Shown here: positions 36,221 to 45,561 of the stretch, piece by piece
How the letters are laid out: every line of letters begins with the position of its first letter
Numbering within the stretch: the stretch's first letter is position 1
Assembly: GCA_030849065.1 (NCBI GenBank)
Contig: JASAON010001660.1
Coordinates: forward strand, 62,001 to 126,000
Reading direction: 5' to 3'
Length of the DNA stretch: 64,000 nucleotides
Origin: Jaenimonas drosophilae
Lineage: Eukaryota > Euglenozoa > Kinetoplastea > Trypanosomatida > Trypanosomatidae
Notes under the pieces: generated by a model
Told to the model about the DNA's origin: nothing
Database searches by the model: none
What the model saw: only the letters and a program-made list of their open reading frames with translations
Program-made: the position numbers and the translations under genes

Positions 36221-38686
36221 TCAGTTGTGGCCCATGGGCTTGCCAGGCCGCTGTGTCTCGGCGGTGTAGCGCACCTTCGCCAAGAGCGCATCGAGCGGCT
36301 GAAGCCGAAGCACGCCACGCTCCATCGCCACAGACTCCGCCGAAGCATCTAATTCCTTCACAAGATCAAGCAGCAGCATCTTATCCCGATGATGCGAGCT
36401 CAGCTCTTGGGAGATCAAGGTGTTGGTTGTGTGAAGACGAAGCACCAAATCCTGCATGCGCTTCAGTTTGGCATCCACCATCAAATCGCGATGGGTGGTC
36501 GGTGAACGCAGCGACGCAATCATGGATGCTCCATCATTGGCAGGATGAGCCGCCCGCAATCGCCGCACCAAACGTTGAAGGGCGATGATGCGGCCTTGTA
36601 CGCCATCATCGTCCGTGGCAGCATCCATCTTGCTTGGTTCCTCCACAATGCCAAGTAGCTCACTGGTGGCGTGCATCATGCGACGGAGATCTTCACGCAG
36701 GCCAGCAGCATCTGCGATCATTCTATCCCGCTCCACCTTGATGGCATCGCATTCATTCTGCAGAGCCTTCATCTGCCGCTGCATCATGTGTTTATCTTCA
36801 CTCGCCACACGGCATGCTTCAGCATGGGCGCCTTCCTCATCATGAAGAGCGGCGCGAAGATGCTCCACCACCCCCGCCCCATCTTTCGGAAGGGAGGTCC
36901 ATCGCTCTGCGATTTGTGCTCGAAGCAGATCCACCTCGCGTCGCAAGGCTTCCTTGCCATGGATGAGCTCCTCCACCTGCTCCGTGAGTGTGGCGTTGCA
37001 TGTGGTGAGTTGGCCCGCGCGTGCCTCCCACTTCAGAGACTCCTCCTCAAGCTCTTGTGTGATACTCTCCAGCTCCGTGAGGGAGTGTTGCACCTCATCG
37101 CGCTCACCCTCCACACGCTCCACCATCTTTCCCAGCTCAAGAACCTCGGTGCGGAGATCCTCCAACACACGGTTGTGTGAAGATGTTTGGCCCGTCTTCG
37201 TGGTGATGGTGCTGTTGGCACTGCTGTGGAGCTCCTGACGCAGCAACGTGTTTTCTTCCTCGAGATAGCGTAGCCGCACCAACACATCAGCGCGCGATCG
37301 CTCCGATGGAGCCGTGGCGCTCCCCGCCTCACCGCAGACGTGGCTTGACCACAGCGAGGCGAGATGATCCACCTGAGCACCAAGCCGCTTCACTTTGGCC
37401 TCTTTGCTCCACAAAAAAATGCGGTTCACCACCAACTGCTCACGCACATGCTTCAACGCCAGCTCGAGTCCCCTCACCTCCGCCGCGTGGCTCAGTCGCT
37501 CGTTGATGATGGCACGGTTCTCAACCCGCTTCGCACGTGCGGCAAACTGCAATGTACCTCGCGACTCCGCCACACTTTCCATGGAGGGTGAGATGCAGCA
37601 CACGATGCACGTGTAGGCATTGCCACCCAGGGAGCTCTTGAGGAGGTGCGTGAGTTTGGAATCCCTATAGGGAACAAAGGCAGTGCTACCAACACGTTGT
37701 TGTTGTTGTTGTTGTTCCACGACGCGCTGAATCACCATGGCCAAGGAGGTGAGAGACTTGTTGATGTGGCCGCCCTCCACCATCCGCTGCCCCACCGCCG
37801 CCGACTTGGATACGCGTTCAGAACCAGCAAGATCAACGAAGGTTAGCGAAGAGCAAACCACACGTGTAGGCTGTGCGTGCTCCACTACCAAGGTCTGCTT
37901 CTCATCTAGATGAGTGTTGTTGTTGTTGTTGTTGGTGGTGGTAGCACGATCATCATATTCCCGCTCCACGCGTACTTGTGCAATGCAGTGAGAGCGGCTG
38001 GAGTTTTCATTCATGGCCGTCGCACCGCAAACACGTTGTGCGGCATGTTGATGAATGAGATCCAAGCAACCAAACAAATCCCCAACCTGGATGCGTACCG
38101 CATTGTGCACGTATGTGCCCTGTGCGTGCTCACGAATCGAGAGTGGCGAGGTTGCCTCCGTCGCCAGCAAGTCTCGCAAATGCTCATTGTAGAGCTCCAC
38201 AATAGATACATCAACACGCACGGAGCGAAGATGTTGGTCTGTGCTCTTCTCCTCTGCCAAGGCCGCGAAGAGATCGGTGAGGGCCAAATCAATAAGGCCA
38301 GCGGATGAGGAAGGTGGTGATGAGCCTCTCACCTCCGCTGTGGAGTGCGAGCCAAACATGGTGTACGTCTTCCCACTTCCGGTTTGGCCATATGCCAGCA
38401 CGGTGCCGTTGTAGCCCTGAGCCGTACGCCGCACCACATCATGGCGAATGCGCTGTACGTACAGCAGCTCTGTGCTACTTTCGGGTGGGAACACGGCATC
38501 GAAGGTGAAGCGTGCATCTCGATTGGCCAACTCCGTAATGACGTTGGCGGATGTGTGTGGCGCCTCCGTCGATGGAGCAGAGGAGGTCCACGACCACGCC
38601 GTGGCGGATTCCTTCAGCGCTGGCTGAAGCGGCCGCACGCGCACCACAACCTCCACCGCACTGGAGCAGGTGGTCTCACCCTTCAT
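36221..38686 (-). CDS. Kinesin with N-terminal motor and long coiled-coil tail
   Basis: The 821-residue protein is a plus-end-type kinesin by layout. The motor opens with VEVVVRVRPL, has the P-loop YGQTGSGKTYTMFG (Gly100-Thr107), switch I NENSSRSH and switch II VDLAGSERVSKS, and the microtubule-binding segment SKLTHLLKSSLGGNAYTCIV. It ends near residue 385 with a short neck. The rest to about 790 is coiled coil (for example LEDLRTEVLELGKMVERVEG). Two insertions in the motor carry homopolymer runs, NNNNNN (37917-37934) and QQQQQQ (37697-37714), encoded by trinucleotide repeats. I cannot place it in a named kinesin family; kinetoplastids have many lineage-specific kinesins. The ATG at 38686 is unambiguous. 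Confidence 0.93.
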   Translation of the reverse strand: MKGETTCSSAVEVVVRVRPLQPALKESATAWSWTSSAPSTEAPHTSANVITELANRDARFTFDAVFPPESSTELLYVQRIRHDVVRRTAQGYNGTVLAYGQTGSGKTYTMFGSHSTAEVRGSSPPSSSAGLIDLALTDLFAALAEEKSTDQHLRSVRVDVSIVELYNEHLRDLLATEATSPLSIREHAQGTYVHNAVRIQVGDLFGCLDLIHQHAAQRVCGATAMNENSSRSHCIAQVRVEREYDDRATTTNNNNNNTHLDEKQTLVVEHAQPTRVVCSSLTFVDLAGSERVSKSAAVGQRMVEGGHINKSLTSLAMVIQRVVEQQQQQQRVGSTAFVPYRDSKLTHLLKSSLGGNAYTCIVCCISPSMESVAESRGTLQFAARAKRVENRAIINERLSHAAEVRGLELALKHVREQLVVNRIFLWSKEAKVKRLGAQVDHLASLWSSHVCGEAGSATAPSERSRADVLVRLRYLEEENTLLRQELHSSANSTITTKTGQTSSHNRVLEDLRTEVLELGKMVERVEGERDEVQHSLTELESITQELEEESLKWEARAGQLTTCNATLTEQVEELIHGKEALRREVDLLRAQIAERWTSLPKDGAGVVEHLRAALHDEEGAHAEACRVASEDKHMMQRQMKALQNECDAIKVERDRMIADAAGLREDLRRMMHATSELLGIVEEPSKMDAATDDDGVQGRIIALQRLVRRLRAAHPANDGASMIASLRSPTTHRDLMVDAKLKRMQDLVLRLHTTNTLISQELSSHHRDKMLLLDLVKELDASAESVAMERGVLRLQPLDALLAKVRYTAETQRPGKPMGHN

Positions 38687-38959
38687 GGCTGCTGATGTTG
38701 TTGGGCTTCAGTGTTAGCACCAGCAACTTGTTGCCATGTACGTGTCTGTACCGCTTGTTGAGATGCACACAAACCCAAAAAGAAAGAAGAAGAAAGGTGT
38801 AGGTGTATGCCACAACACATCTGGAAGAGGAGAACACAGCATCCATCATCATCATAGACAGAGCCCAGACTATGTTGTTATTTTTTGTTGTTTTCTTGTA
38901 CCACAATACGCCATGAAGCTCTGGATTGAGCTCAGATACAAAAATACAGCTCCCCAGCC

Positions 38960-40261
38960 CTAGTTGTACACCATGTACTTGGCCGTGGCACTGAACTTGT
39001 GCTGGCCCTTCACCACCTTGTTCACGGAATCCAGGAAGTCCTTCTCACTGATGGTCTTGCGACGTGCTCGAATCGCAAACATGCCAGCCTCGGTGCACAC
39101 CGACCGCAAATCTGCTCCCGTGGTATTGGGGCATAGACGGGCAATGAGCTCAAAGCGAATGTGCTTCTCGCAGCTGAGCTGCTTGGAGTGAATGCGAAGG
39201 ATGTTTGTGCGGCCCTCCAAATCCGGGAGGCCAATCTCCAACTTGCGGTCCATGCGTCCAGGGCGGGTGAGGGCGGGATCGAGGGTATCCGGGCGATTGG
39301 TGGCCATGATGACTTTGATGTTTCCGCGTGAATCAAACCCATCCATCTGGTTCACCATCTCCAACATCGTTCGCTGGATCTCATCATCGCCATCACCGCT
39401 TCCTCGGCTACCACCAACGGCATCCACCTCATCAAAGAAGATGATGCACGCCTTCTTTGTTCTTGCCAACTGGAAGAGCTCACGCACCATACGGGCACCT
39501 TCACCAATGTAACGCTGCACCAGCTCGGAGCCAATCACACGAATGAAGGTGGCGTCGGTGCGATTGGCCACCGCCTTGGCCAACAAGGTCTTGCCCGTGC
39601 CTGGAGGGCCGTAGAGCAACACACCCTTTGGTGGATCAATGCCAAGTTGCGTGTACTTCTCCGGATGGGTGAGTGGCAGCTCAACCACCTCCCTAATGCG
39701 CTCAATCTGCTCCTTCACGCCGCCCACATCAGCGTAAGTCACGTCGGGTTTATCCTCCACCTGCATCATGGAAACCGATGGATCAATGCGCGGGGGCAGT
39801 GGGATCTCAATCACAATTTTGCTGTTTGTGAAGAGAATCCCCACACGCATGGACTCTTCAATATCCTCCGGGGCCACACGCTCACCCAACTTCACAACAT
39901 ACTTTGCCTGATCACGCACCGACACCACATACCGTGCTTTATCCGTTCCCTTATCCAGAATACGCTCACAGCGGCCAACAAAGAGCGCATGTTCGCCCTC
40001 CATCACTTGACGATCGCTGTTCAGATCCCACTGCACAGGTGCTGCTAAGCCCAGCTCGCTCTCCTTCATCCCCGCAAGCTTGTTGAGCTTCTCCGACGAG
40101 GTCTTTACATAATCCTCCAGCTCCTTGATGGCAGCGTGGTAGGGACCCGACCCGTACAGCTTTAGGAGTGCAATATCATCCTTATCAAGAGGAATGATCT
40201 CCTTCTGCTCCTCATCCTGATCACGCACGGTGTTTTTGGTCTGGCACGCTCCCTTTGACAT
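38960..40261 (-). CDS. RPT1: 26S proteasome regulatory ATPase subunit 1 (RPT1/PSMC2)
   Basis: RPT1 is one of six AAA ATPases in the base of the 19S regulatory particle that unfold substrates and feed them to the 20S core. The 433 residues match human PSMC2 closely throughout, including the N-terminal [40 protein letters not shown] (Walker A), [12 protein letters not shown] (Walker B), the second region of homology [20 protein letters not shown], and the exact subunit-type ending [20 protein letters not shown] followed by a terminal TAKYMVYN. All catalytic residues are present. The ATG at 40261 lies 8 nt after an AACTATAG acceptor. Confidence 0.98.
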   Translation of the reverse strand: MSKGACQTKNTVRDQDEEQKEIIPLDKDDIALLKLYGSGPYHAAIKELEDYVKTSSEKLNKLAGMKESELGLAAPVQWDLNSDRQVMEGEHALFVGRCERILDKGTDKARYVVSVRDQAKYVVKLGERVAPEDIEESMRVGILFTNSKIVIEIPLPPRIDPSVSMMQVEDKPDVTYADVGGVKEQIERIREVVELPLTHPEKYTQLGIDPPKGVLLYGPPGTGKTLLAKAVANRTDATFIRVIGSELVQRYIGEGARMVRELFQLARTKKACIIFFDEVDAVGGSRGSGDGDDEIQRTMLEMVNQMDGFDSRGNIKVIMATNRPDTLDPALTRPGRMDRKLEIGLPDLEGRTNILRIHSKQLSCEKHIRFELIARLCPNTTGADLRSVCTEAGMFAIRARRKTISEKDFLDSVNKVVKGQHKFSATAKYMVYN

Positions 40262-40290
40262 GGCTCACACTATAGTTGATGTTGGAAGTA

Positions 40291-40322
<32 letters not shown>

Positions 40323-40774
40323 GTGGTATTGTGCGGAGATCCTCCTCTCTGGATGCTACGGCCGGTGTTGTATATTGATGGACGCAGCAACAACAGGAAT
40401 CTGTTCCGCCAACGTACTAGAAACTTCGAGCACAAATAAAAAAAAAACTCGGAAGAAGCTACGAGCATACCAAGAGAGAAGGAAAATGATACAACAAATA
40501 AATGTGCTGCAAAGATCATCACTCACACACATGAATACACAAATCCCTACACTGTACAGTTGGATGGAAACAACACCACAAGCCTACTCACCACTCCTTC
40601 TCTTGGCCCTCTGTTGTAGTGGTTCAGCAGTGCTTCTTCTTAGTGGTGGAGTAGAGGATGGATGTAGCTCAACGTGTTAGCCCATCCAAAGATGCGCTGA
40701 AACAACTTCAAAGGATGATGATTCATCGTGTAAAAGCGCATGCTCACGCACACAGGAACAACAAACATGCAAGA
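40262..40774. other. Spacer between RPT1 and RER1
   Basis: About 510 bp with the GAT repeat and an A-tract near 40438-40447. It holds the RPT1 5' signals and the presumed RER1 3' UTR. No gene is supported. Confidence 0.5.
40295..40324. repeat. Trinucleotide (GAT) repeat upstream of RPT1
   Basis: About nine gat units on the plus strand. On the transcribed strand it reads (ATC)n and lies about 25 nt upstream of the candidate RPT1 splice AG (40271-40270), in the place where a pyrimidine tract is normally found. Confidence 0.85.
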
Positions 40775-41329
40775 TTATGTGTTGTTTTTTGGAACAAAGC
40801 GTGGCTTGCCCGTATTCCACGGCACGTAGCGGTACCTGATCATGTGCTTCACCCGACCTGATGCCTCACTGAAGAAGAGAATGAGGCAGTAGAGCACTAA
40901 AATGGGCCAAAACACGGGGATATCCAGAAACCAAAACAGAGTTAAGAAGGTGGAGATCAACACCGTCAGCATCATGTTCTTCCACGCCTTGAACTCTGGC
41001 ACCTTGGGGATGAAGGGGCGGTACTCCTCGCCCAGCTCACGATTTGAGCGTGGCAATGAGGCCTCGTCGGTGGCGAGGCTCTCCGGATCCACAAGTGGGG
41101 TGACGACGGGGAGGATGAAGTACAAGCAATGAATGAAGAGGGCGTATGTAATAATATAGAATCCACCCACGGCATACACACGGACGAGATAGAGAGCGAG
41201 AAGGAAGCCAAAGATGCACCAGCGCAGCTCCTTGTGGGGCACCGACGCATCCAAGTAGTGTTGGTAGTACTGCCATGCCCGTCGCTTCCACTCCTCCAGC
41301 TGGTGCACCTCACCTGAGATATCACGCAT
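40775..41329 (-). CDS. RER1: RER1 Golgi-to-ER retrieval receptor
   Basis: Rer1 is a small four-span membrane protein of the early Golgi that returns escaped ER membrane proteins. The 184 residues match the family length. Hallmarks are WKRRAWQYYQHYLDASVPHK before the first span, hydrophobic spans around FGFLLALYLVRVYAVGGFYI and YALFIHCLYFILPVVTPLVD, the cytosolic segment EYRPFIPKVPEFKAWKNMML, and a second pair of spans around LISTFLTLFWFLDIPVFWPI. The end HMIRYRYVPWNTGKPRF is near-invariant in the family. The start is the ATG at 41329, the first ATG after the acceptor at 41444; the frame continues upstream only by a TTG opening. Confidence 0.96.
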   Translation of the reverse strand: MRDISGEVHQLEEWKRRAWQYYQHYLDASVPHKELRWCIFGFLLALYLVRVYAVGGFYIITYALFIHCLYFILPVVTPLVDPESLATDEASLPRSNRELGEEYRPFIPKVPEFKAWKNMMLTVLISTFLTLFWFLDIPVFWPILVLYCLILFFSEASGRVKHMIRYRYVPWNTGKPRFVPKNNT

Positions 41330-41648
41330 CCTCCAGCACAGTGGTGATGAGGATGGATGGCGTTGTGTGCAGGTTGTGCTAAAGTACGCAGATCTGAGCT
41401 CCAACGAGCACAGCTGAGCTATGAAAAACTATCTTCTTCCTTCCTTGAAACAAAAAAAGAGTGAAACACATCAATCACAAGAGAGAAGTGTGTGCATCCA
41501 TGTTGAGCATGTGTGGTGAGCATCATCTTCGCTTGCACAGACATCCATTGTTTGTTGTTGTGTTTAGTGAATCATTGCCACCATCATCATCAGAATGAGA
41601 GAGGTTGGCGCACGCCTTATACGGTTATGAATCAACGTGCTGTGGAAG
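41330..41648. other. Spacer between RER1 and the TrmO fusion gene
   Basis: About 320 bp. Apart from the RER1 acceptor nothing distinctive is seen. Confidence 0.5.
41444..41465 (-). promoter_or_regulatory. Candidate trans-splice acceptor of RER1
   Basis: The minus strand reads CACTCTTTTTTTGTTTCAAG, AG at 41445-41444. No ATG occurs between it and the RER1 start at 41329, which argues for the shorter product. Confidence 0.55.
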
Positions 41649-43061
41649 CTACTCCACCACACGATCGATGCGGGTGAGCTGATCTTCAAACTTGTGGTCC
41701 GCCTTCCCGCGGCCGCTGGCGTCGAGCTCCGTCACCCAGCCCGCCTTCGCATCGGGATGCGCATCACAAAAAGGTAAGTAGGGCTTTATATCCAGCACCG
41801 GTGTTCCATGAAGGAGATCGTGATCTGCAATGTGTACGTCTCTGCCACGTACCGCCACCAAACGCACGCATGAGATGCCAATGAAGTTGGGCCGATGAGG
41901 GCTGCGTGTGGCGAATACGCCGCGCAGCTGATCATCTCGCGGAGGCACAACCATGGTCTTGAAACCTGCAGAGTTAGCCACGCCCGTTCGTCGGCGGTAG
42001 GCCGTCAACGGATCATGCTCCACGGCGTGTTTCTCCTCAGCACTCACAGTAGAAGATTGAGGCAGCGTGATTTCTCCAACCGTGGCCGTGGATGCATCTT
42101 CACCATCGTTGCGCAGTTTCTCAATGCAGGCTTGGCCCGTTCCCGTTGCCATGGCCGCGGCGTATGAAAACTGAAACAACACCCAAATGTAATCGAAGCC
42201 TTGCAAATCACGTGCGGCGTTCTCCATCCCTGCGCGCAGACAAATCACCGCCGTCTGCGGCTCAAAGCGTCCTGTGCTCGGTTGGCGTGGTGCCGCAACA
42301 TGGCTGCGCATGAGGCTATGAACGATGCCCACGCCACATACTTGGTAGGGCTGAAGCAGCTCAGGGCTCAGGGCTATACGAACAAGGCGGTTGGCGTGGA
42401 GGGTGGCCTTGTAGAGCTGTGCTTCATAGGCAGAAACATCGTGCTTCGCGCGCTGAAGTCGGTGCTCCATGCACGCCTCCACCTCCTCCGGTGTTGTGAG
42501 CTTATCAAAAAAGTACACCAAATTGCCGTTGGAGCTGATCACGTCGGCCTCCATCGGTGGTGCTGCCCCACTCCCAAACGAGGTGGCCACCTCCTGCCTC
42601 TCGGCTGGCATGGCCACTGAGGAGGATGAAGATGCACCCTTCTTCTTCTCGGTATTGTGTTTGTGTTGCTTCTCGGCCGCCTTGGCGCGCTGCTTCATGA
42701 TGGCCTTCCACTTGCGGCCCTCCTCCTCCACATTGGGCTGGAGGAGCTCCGCCGATGGGGCATCGAGAAGCCGCGCACGCACAATGTTGGCACCTTCATC
42801 GGACTCAATCACCTCGGCTGGCCAATACGGCAAGCGTGCAGGACGAATCCACACAACATCTCCGGGCAGAAAGTAGTTGGCACGTGGCCTAAACCGTTTT
42901 CGTGATGCGGTTGCGTCGGTTGGGGGTACCTCCCGATCCATCTTCCACGAATCCAGCCGCCGCCGATACAAGACAACTGCAAAAAAGAGAAGAAGAAGAA
43001 GAATAGAACAAAGGAACAGCCAATGATCATCATCCACATTAGATGAGGTACCATCATCCAT
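41649..43061 (-). CDS. Membrane-anchored PWWP-TrmO fusion (TsaA-type tRNA methyltransferase domain)
   Basis: The 470-residue protein has three modules. Residues 14-32 (WLFLCSILLLLLFFAVVLY) form a transmembrane anchor. Residues 62-110 begin with NYFLPGDVVWIRPARLPYWP and AEV, a PWWP/Tudor-type opening. From about 238 to the end is a TrmO/TsaA domain: VCGVGIVHSLMRSHVAAPRQ, LQGFDYIWVLFQFSY, the diagnostic GVFATRSPHRPNFIGISCVR, DLLHGTPVLDIKPYLPFCDA. TrmO enzymes use SAM to N6-methylate t6A at tRNA position 37. Joining this to a chromatin-reader-like module and a membrane anchor is unusual. The linker is Lys-rich. The start is the ATG at 43061, just after a GTG. Enzyme activity is inferred from conserved motifs. 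Confidence 0.85.
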   Translation of the reverse strand: MDDGTSSNVDDDHWLFLCSILLLLLFFAVVLYRRRLDSWKMDREVPPTDATASRKRFRPRANYFLPGDVVWIRPARLPYWPAEVIESDEGANIVRARLLDAPSAELLQPNVEEEGRKWKAIMKQRAKAAEKQHKHNTEKKKGASSSSSVAMPAERQEVATSFGSGAAPPMEADVISSNGNLVYFFDKLTTPEEVEACMEHRLQRAKHDVSAYEAQLYKATLHANRLVRIALSPELLQPYQVCGVGIVHSLMRSHVAAPRQPSTGRFEPQTAVICLRAGMENAARDLQGFDYIWVLFQFSYAAAMATGTGQACIEKLRNDGEDASTATVGEITLPQSSTVSAEEKHAVEHDPLTAYRRRTGVANSAGFKTMVVPPRDDQLRGVFATRSPHRPNFIGISCVRLVAVRGRDVHIADHDLLHGTPVLDIKPYLPFCDAHPDAKAGWVTELDASGRGKADHKFEDQLTRIDRVVE

Positions 43062-43112
43062 CACATCACACGTCCATCAGAAGCGCTGCATGGCTATCCG
43101 TCATTAGCCGCA

Positions 43113-43994
43113 TCACACGTGGTGGTCAGACCCCATCTCCTCTCCACGGTACGCATCAACTTCGTAGCACACACCACTAGATGATGTGATGCAGTCCGAG
43201 GCCCACTCCTCCTTCTCCGTAGAGGTGCAGATGGATCGGCGAAGATGCACCTCGTGGAACACAGCCACACGCTTGTACTCCACGAAGCCCAGTCGCTCTT
43301 GGAAGAGCTTGATGCTTCCTTCGTTGCAATCAAGAATCTTTGCAACAAAGTGGGTTGCCCCCAACACTGCCACGGCATACGTCATTAGCATGCGCACCGC
43401 CAACTCCGCCAGCCCACGTCGGCGGTACTCTGGCTCTGCGATCATCACCTCCACTTCAAACACACGTGGATGTTGGGCATCACCTGCAACGTCCTCCACC
43501 TCATCCCCGCCCATCATGAAGATGTTGCAATCGCCAATTGCTTGCCATCCATGGTGAGAGGAGGCTGAAGATGTTGATGGAACCAAAGATGTAGGACGGA
43601 TGAGGCATCGACGTGATCGTGGAAGGTACGACTTCAGCAATGGTGGATTGGCATCCTCCACCCAGCTCACCTCATCTTGCTTCATCGCCTCATCATCCTC
43701 AACGATGCTCCACGGAACAGCTTTGGAGGCTGCACCATCCTTGATGGTCGGCGACGTGGAGGAAGGCGCAGAGCTCAGCGGAGGGCTGAAGATGATGAAG
43801 GTGAGCTTATCGGTGGACGCCAGCCACGATTCTTGGTTTTCGGCCTCTTCTTCAAACGACAGCGGCTCGCTCTCCGTTGCCGCGAGCAACTCCGGCCTCG
43901 TCATCCACCCGTGATACATCGGCACATGATGTGGGAGATAGGGTACCAAGTGCAGTCGGTCTGCACAATCCACGCACACACCTCCGTTGATCAT
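43113..43994 (-). CDS. NAT9: NAT9-like GNAT acetyltransferase
   Basis: NAT9 is a GNAT protein linked in animals to microtubule stability; its substrate is not firmly known. The 293 residues follow the family from the start: DRLHLVPYLPHHVPMYHGWM and LAATESEPLSFEEEAENQES then W, KLTFII, IGDCNIFM, FEVEVMIAEPEYRRRGLAEL (acetyl-CoA loop) and LGATHFVAKILDCNEGSIKL with FQERLGFVEYKRVAVFHEV. It is about 85 residues longer than human NAT9 because of a Ser/Pro-rich insertion at about 75-160 and a tail of about 35 residues. The start is the ATG at 43994 (the frame adds one GTG codon before). It is the second GNAT in the window and is not close to NAA30. Confidence 0.9.
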   Translation of the reverse strand: MINGGVCVDCADRLHLVPYLPHHVPMYHGWMTRPELLAATESEPLSFEEEAENQESWLASTDKLTFIIFSPPLSSAPSSTSPTIKDGAASKAVPWSIVEDDEAMKQDEVSWVEDANPPLLKSYLPRSRRCLIRPTSLVPSTSSASSHHGWQAIGDCNIFMMGGDEVEDVAGDAQHPRVFEVEVMIAEPEYRRRGLAELAVRMLMTYAVAVLGATHFVAKILDCNEGSIKLFQERLGFVEYKRVAVFHEVHLRRSICTSTEKEEWASDCITSSSGVCYEVDAYRGEEMGSDHHV

Positions 43995-44399
43995 CACGTC
44001 TTCCGACGCACGTCCTTCACCTCTATTCCACTACAACATCCGGCCAATATGAAACAGACAACAAGATAGATGATGGAGGAAGAAAGGGTCATGTGCTTCA
44101 CATCTGTACGCACACGCACTCCCCAAACATTCACTTCACAGAGATAACAGTAGAGATCGTGCTCATGTGCTGATCCACATCAAGTGATATATCATCCAGA
44201 GGCAGGAAGCAAACAATCAATACGAGGTCCGACCTCCACGGCAGCAGCCATGTTGCCAACTCCTTGCATCAGCCAGCGCTGAGTGTGTGTTTGTGTAGCC
44301 ATCATCCACTTACCAAACACGCCCCACATGCCAACCTTCCTTCAGCACGTGGTGTCATTGACGGGAGACGTGGATGGCATGAAGAGGAAGAAGAGATAT
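43995..44399. other. Spacer between NAT9 and the E2 gene
   Basis: About 400 bp holding the NAT9 5' region and presumed E2 3' UTR. Several plus-strand open frames overlap but none has gene-like features. Confidence 0.5.
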
Positions 44400-44972
44400 T
44401 CATTCATCCCCCTCCTCCTCGTCATCGACGCTCTCCTCATCATCCTCATCATCATCGGAAAACTCCTGATCCAGCGATGCCTTCACGACCGCACGTACAT
44501 GTGCATCGTAGCTTTCGGGGTTGTTGGAGTAGAGCTGCGCTGCTTCTGCGTTGGCGGGTGAGTTGGGGTTGGGGTCAGAGAGCAGCGACATGATGGAGAT
44601 GAGGAGTGCCTCGATACTAAGTGTGGGAGACCAGTTGTTCTTTAGAACATCGAGGCAAATATCGCCACTCACGTACACGTTGGGGTGAAAAACACCACGT
44701 GTGAGGAACTTAACCCTTGGTGGGTCCAGAGGGTAGGTGGAGGTGAAGACCATCTCCAGACGAAAGATGCCACCTTCCCAGCAACAATCTGCTGGGCCGG
44801 AGATGATGGCATGCCAGAGCTGCAGATTCCCATCAACAGGATGTGCAGCAACGCCGTTGGCGGCCGATTGCATACGACGGGCCTCCGTCATGAGGCGCTT
44901 GCGTGAGCGTTCATCCATCATCGCGGTCTCTGCCATGGAGGTTCCCTCCTCAGCCATTGGTGCTGGGCTCAT
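44400..44972 (-). CDS. RAD6/UBC2-like ubiquitin-conjugating enzyme E2 with acidic tail
   Basis: The 190-residue E2 carries the UBC fold with TEARRMQSA, WHAIISGPADCCWEGGIFRL, TYPLDPPRVKFLTRGVFHPN (the HPN motif) and VYVSGDICLDVLKNNWSPTL, where the Cys is the thioester site. DPNPNSPANAEAAQLY is the RAD6-type C-terminal segment. After the core comes a tail of about 20 Asp/Glu residues (SDDDEDDEESVDDEEEGDE). Yeast Rad6 also has an acidic tail, which most other RAD6 homologues lack; it promotes histone interaction there. A role in DNA-damage tolerance or histone ubiquitination is inferred. The start is the ATG at 44972; an alternative Met lies five residues on. Confidence 0.92.
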   Translation of the reverse strand: MSPAPMAEEGTSMAETAMMDERSRKRLMTEARRMQSAANGVAAHPVDGNLQLWHAIISGPADCCWEGGIFRLEMVFTSTYPLDPPRVKFLTRGVFHPNVYVSGDICLDVLKNNWSPTLSIEALLISIMSLLSDPNPNSPANAEAAQLYSNNPESYDAHVRAVVKASLDQEFSDDDEDDEESVDDEEEGDE

Positions 44973-45561
44973 CAAGGGCACGTGTATGCAAAGTGTTGTG
45001 GTGTATGAACGAGCAGAGAGGCTATCCCACTCCTAGAACAATTTGTAGCGTTGTTGTGTTTTGTTATGAGTGTTGGTGTGTATAGGTGGGTGGACTAGAG
45101 ATGATCTCTCGTACAACGGAAATAACGGGATCAGTACTTCTACATCAAATGAAAAACAATTAGGACGGTGTGTCGTGGGTAGTAGATGCATCATAGTTCA
45201 GGTCCAACATCATCAACACGAAACGATGCCACTCACACAAGAGGTGAATGGGGGTATTCATCTTCATGGGTGTAGCCACCTCAATAATACACGACGCACA
45301 ATCAAAGGGAAAATCGGTGCCGGTGTATGGCGGTGTTGGGGTGCATCTCACGTATCGCCTCACCTCTCCGCGCATACACCACAGATGTCTCGTGTGGGGA
45401 ATGAGGGCACCAACCAGTACACGGTTGGCCGCAGCACACACACACAGAGAGAGAGGATCATCTCATACACCCATCACCACACACCAACATCCACGAGCAC
45501 CAGGTGATGGAGGATGGATGGATGATGTTGTTGTTCTGCTAGCACAGGAAGAGATGCACGT
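44973..45561. other. Spacer between the E2 gene and RPT5
   Basis: About 590 bp. A 71-codon minus-strand frame from an ATG within 45160-45441 is Cys-containing but resembles no family I know and lacks an obvious acceptor. I leave it uncalled. Confidence 0.4.
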
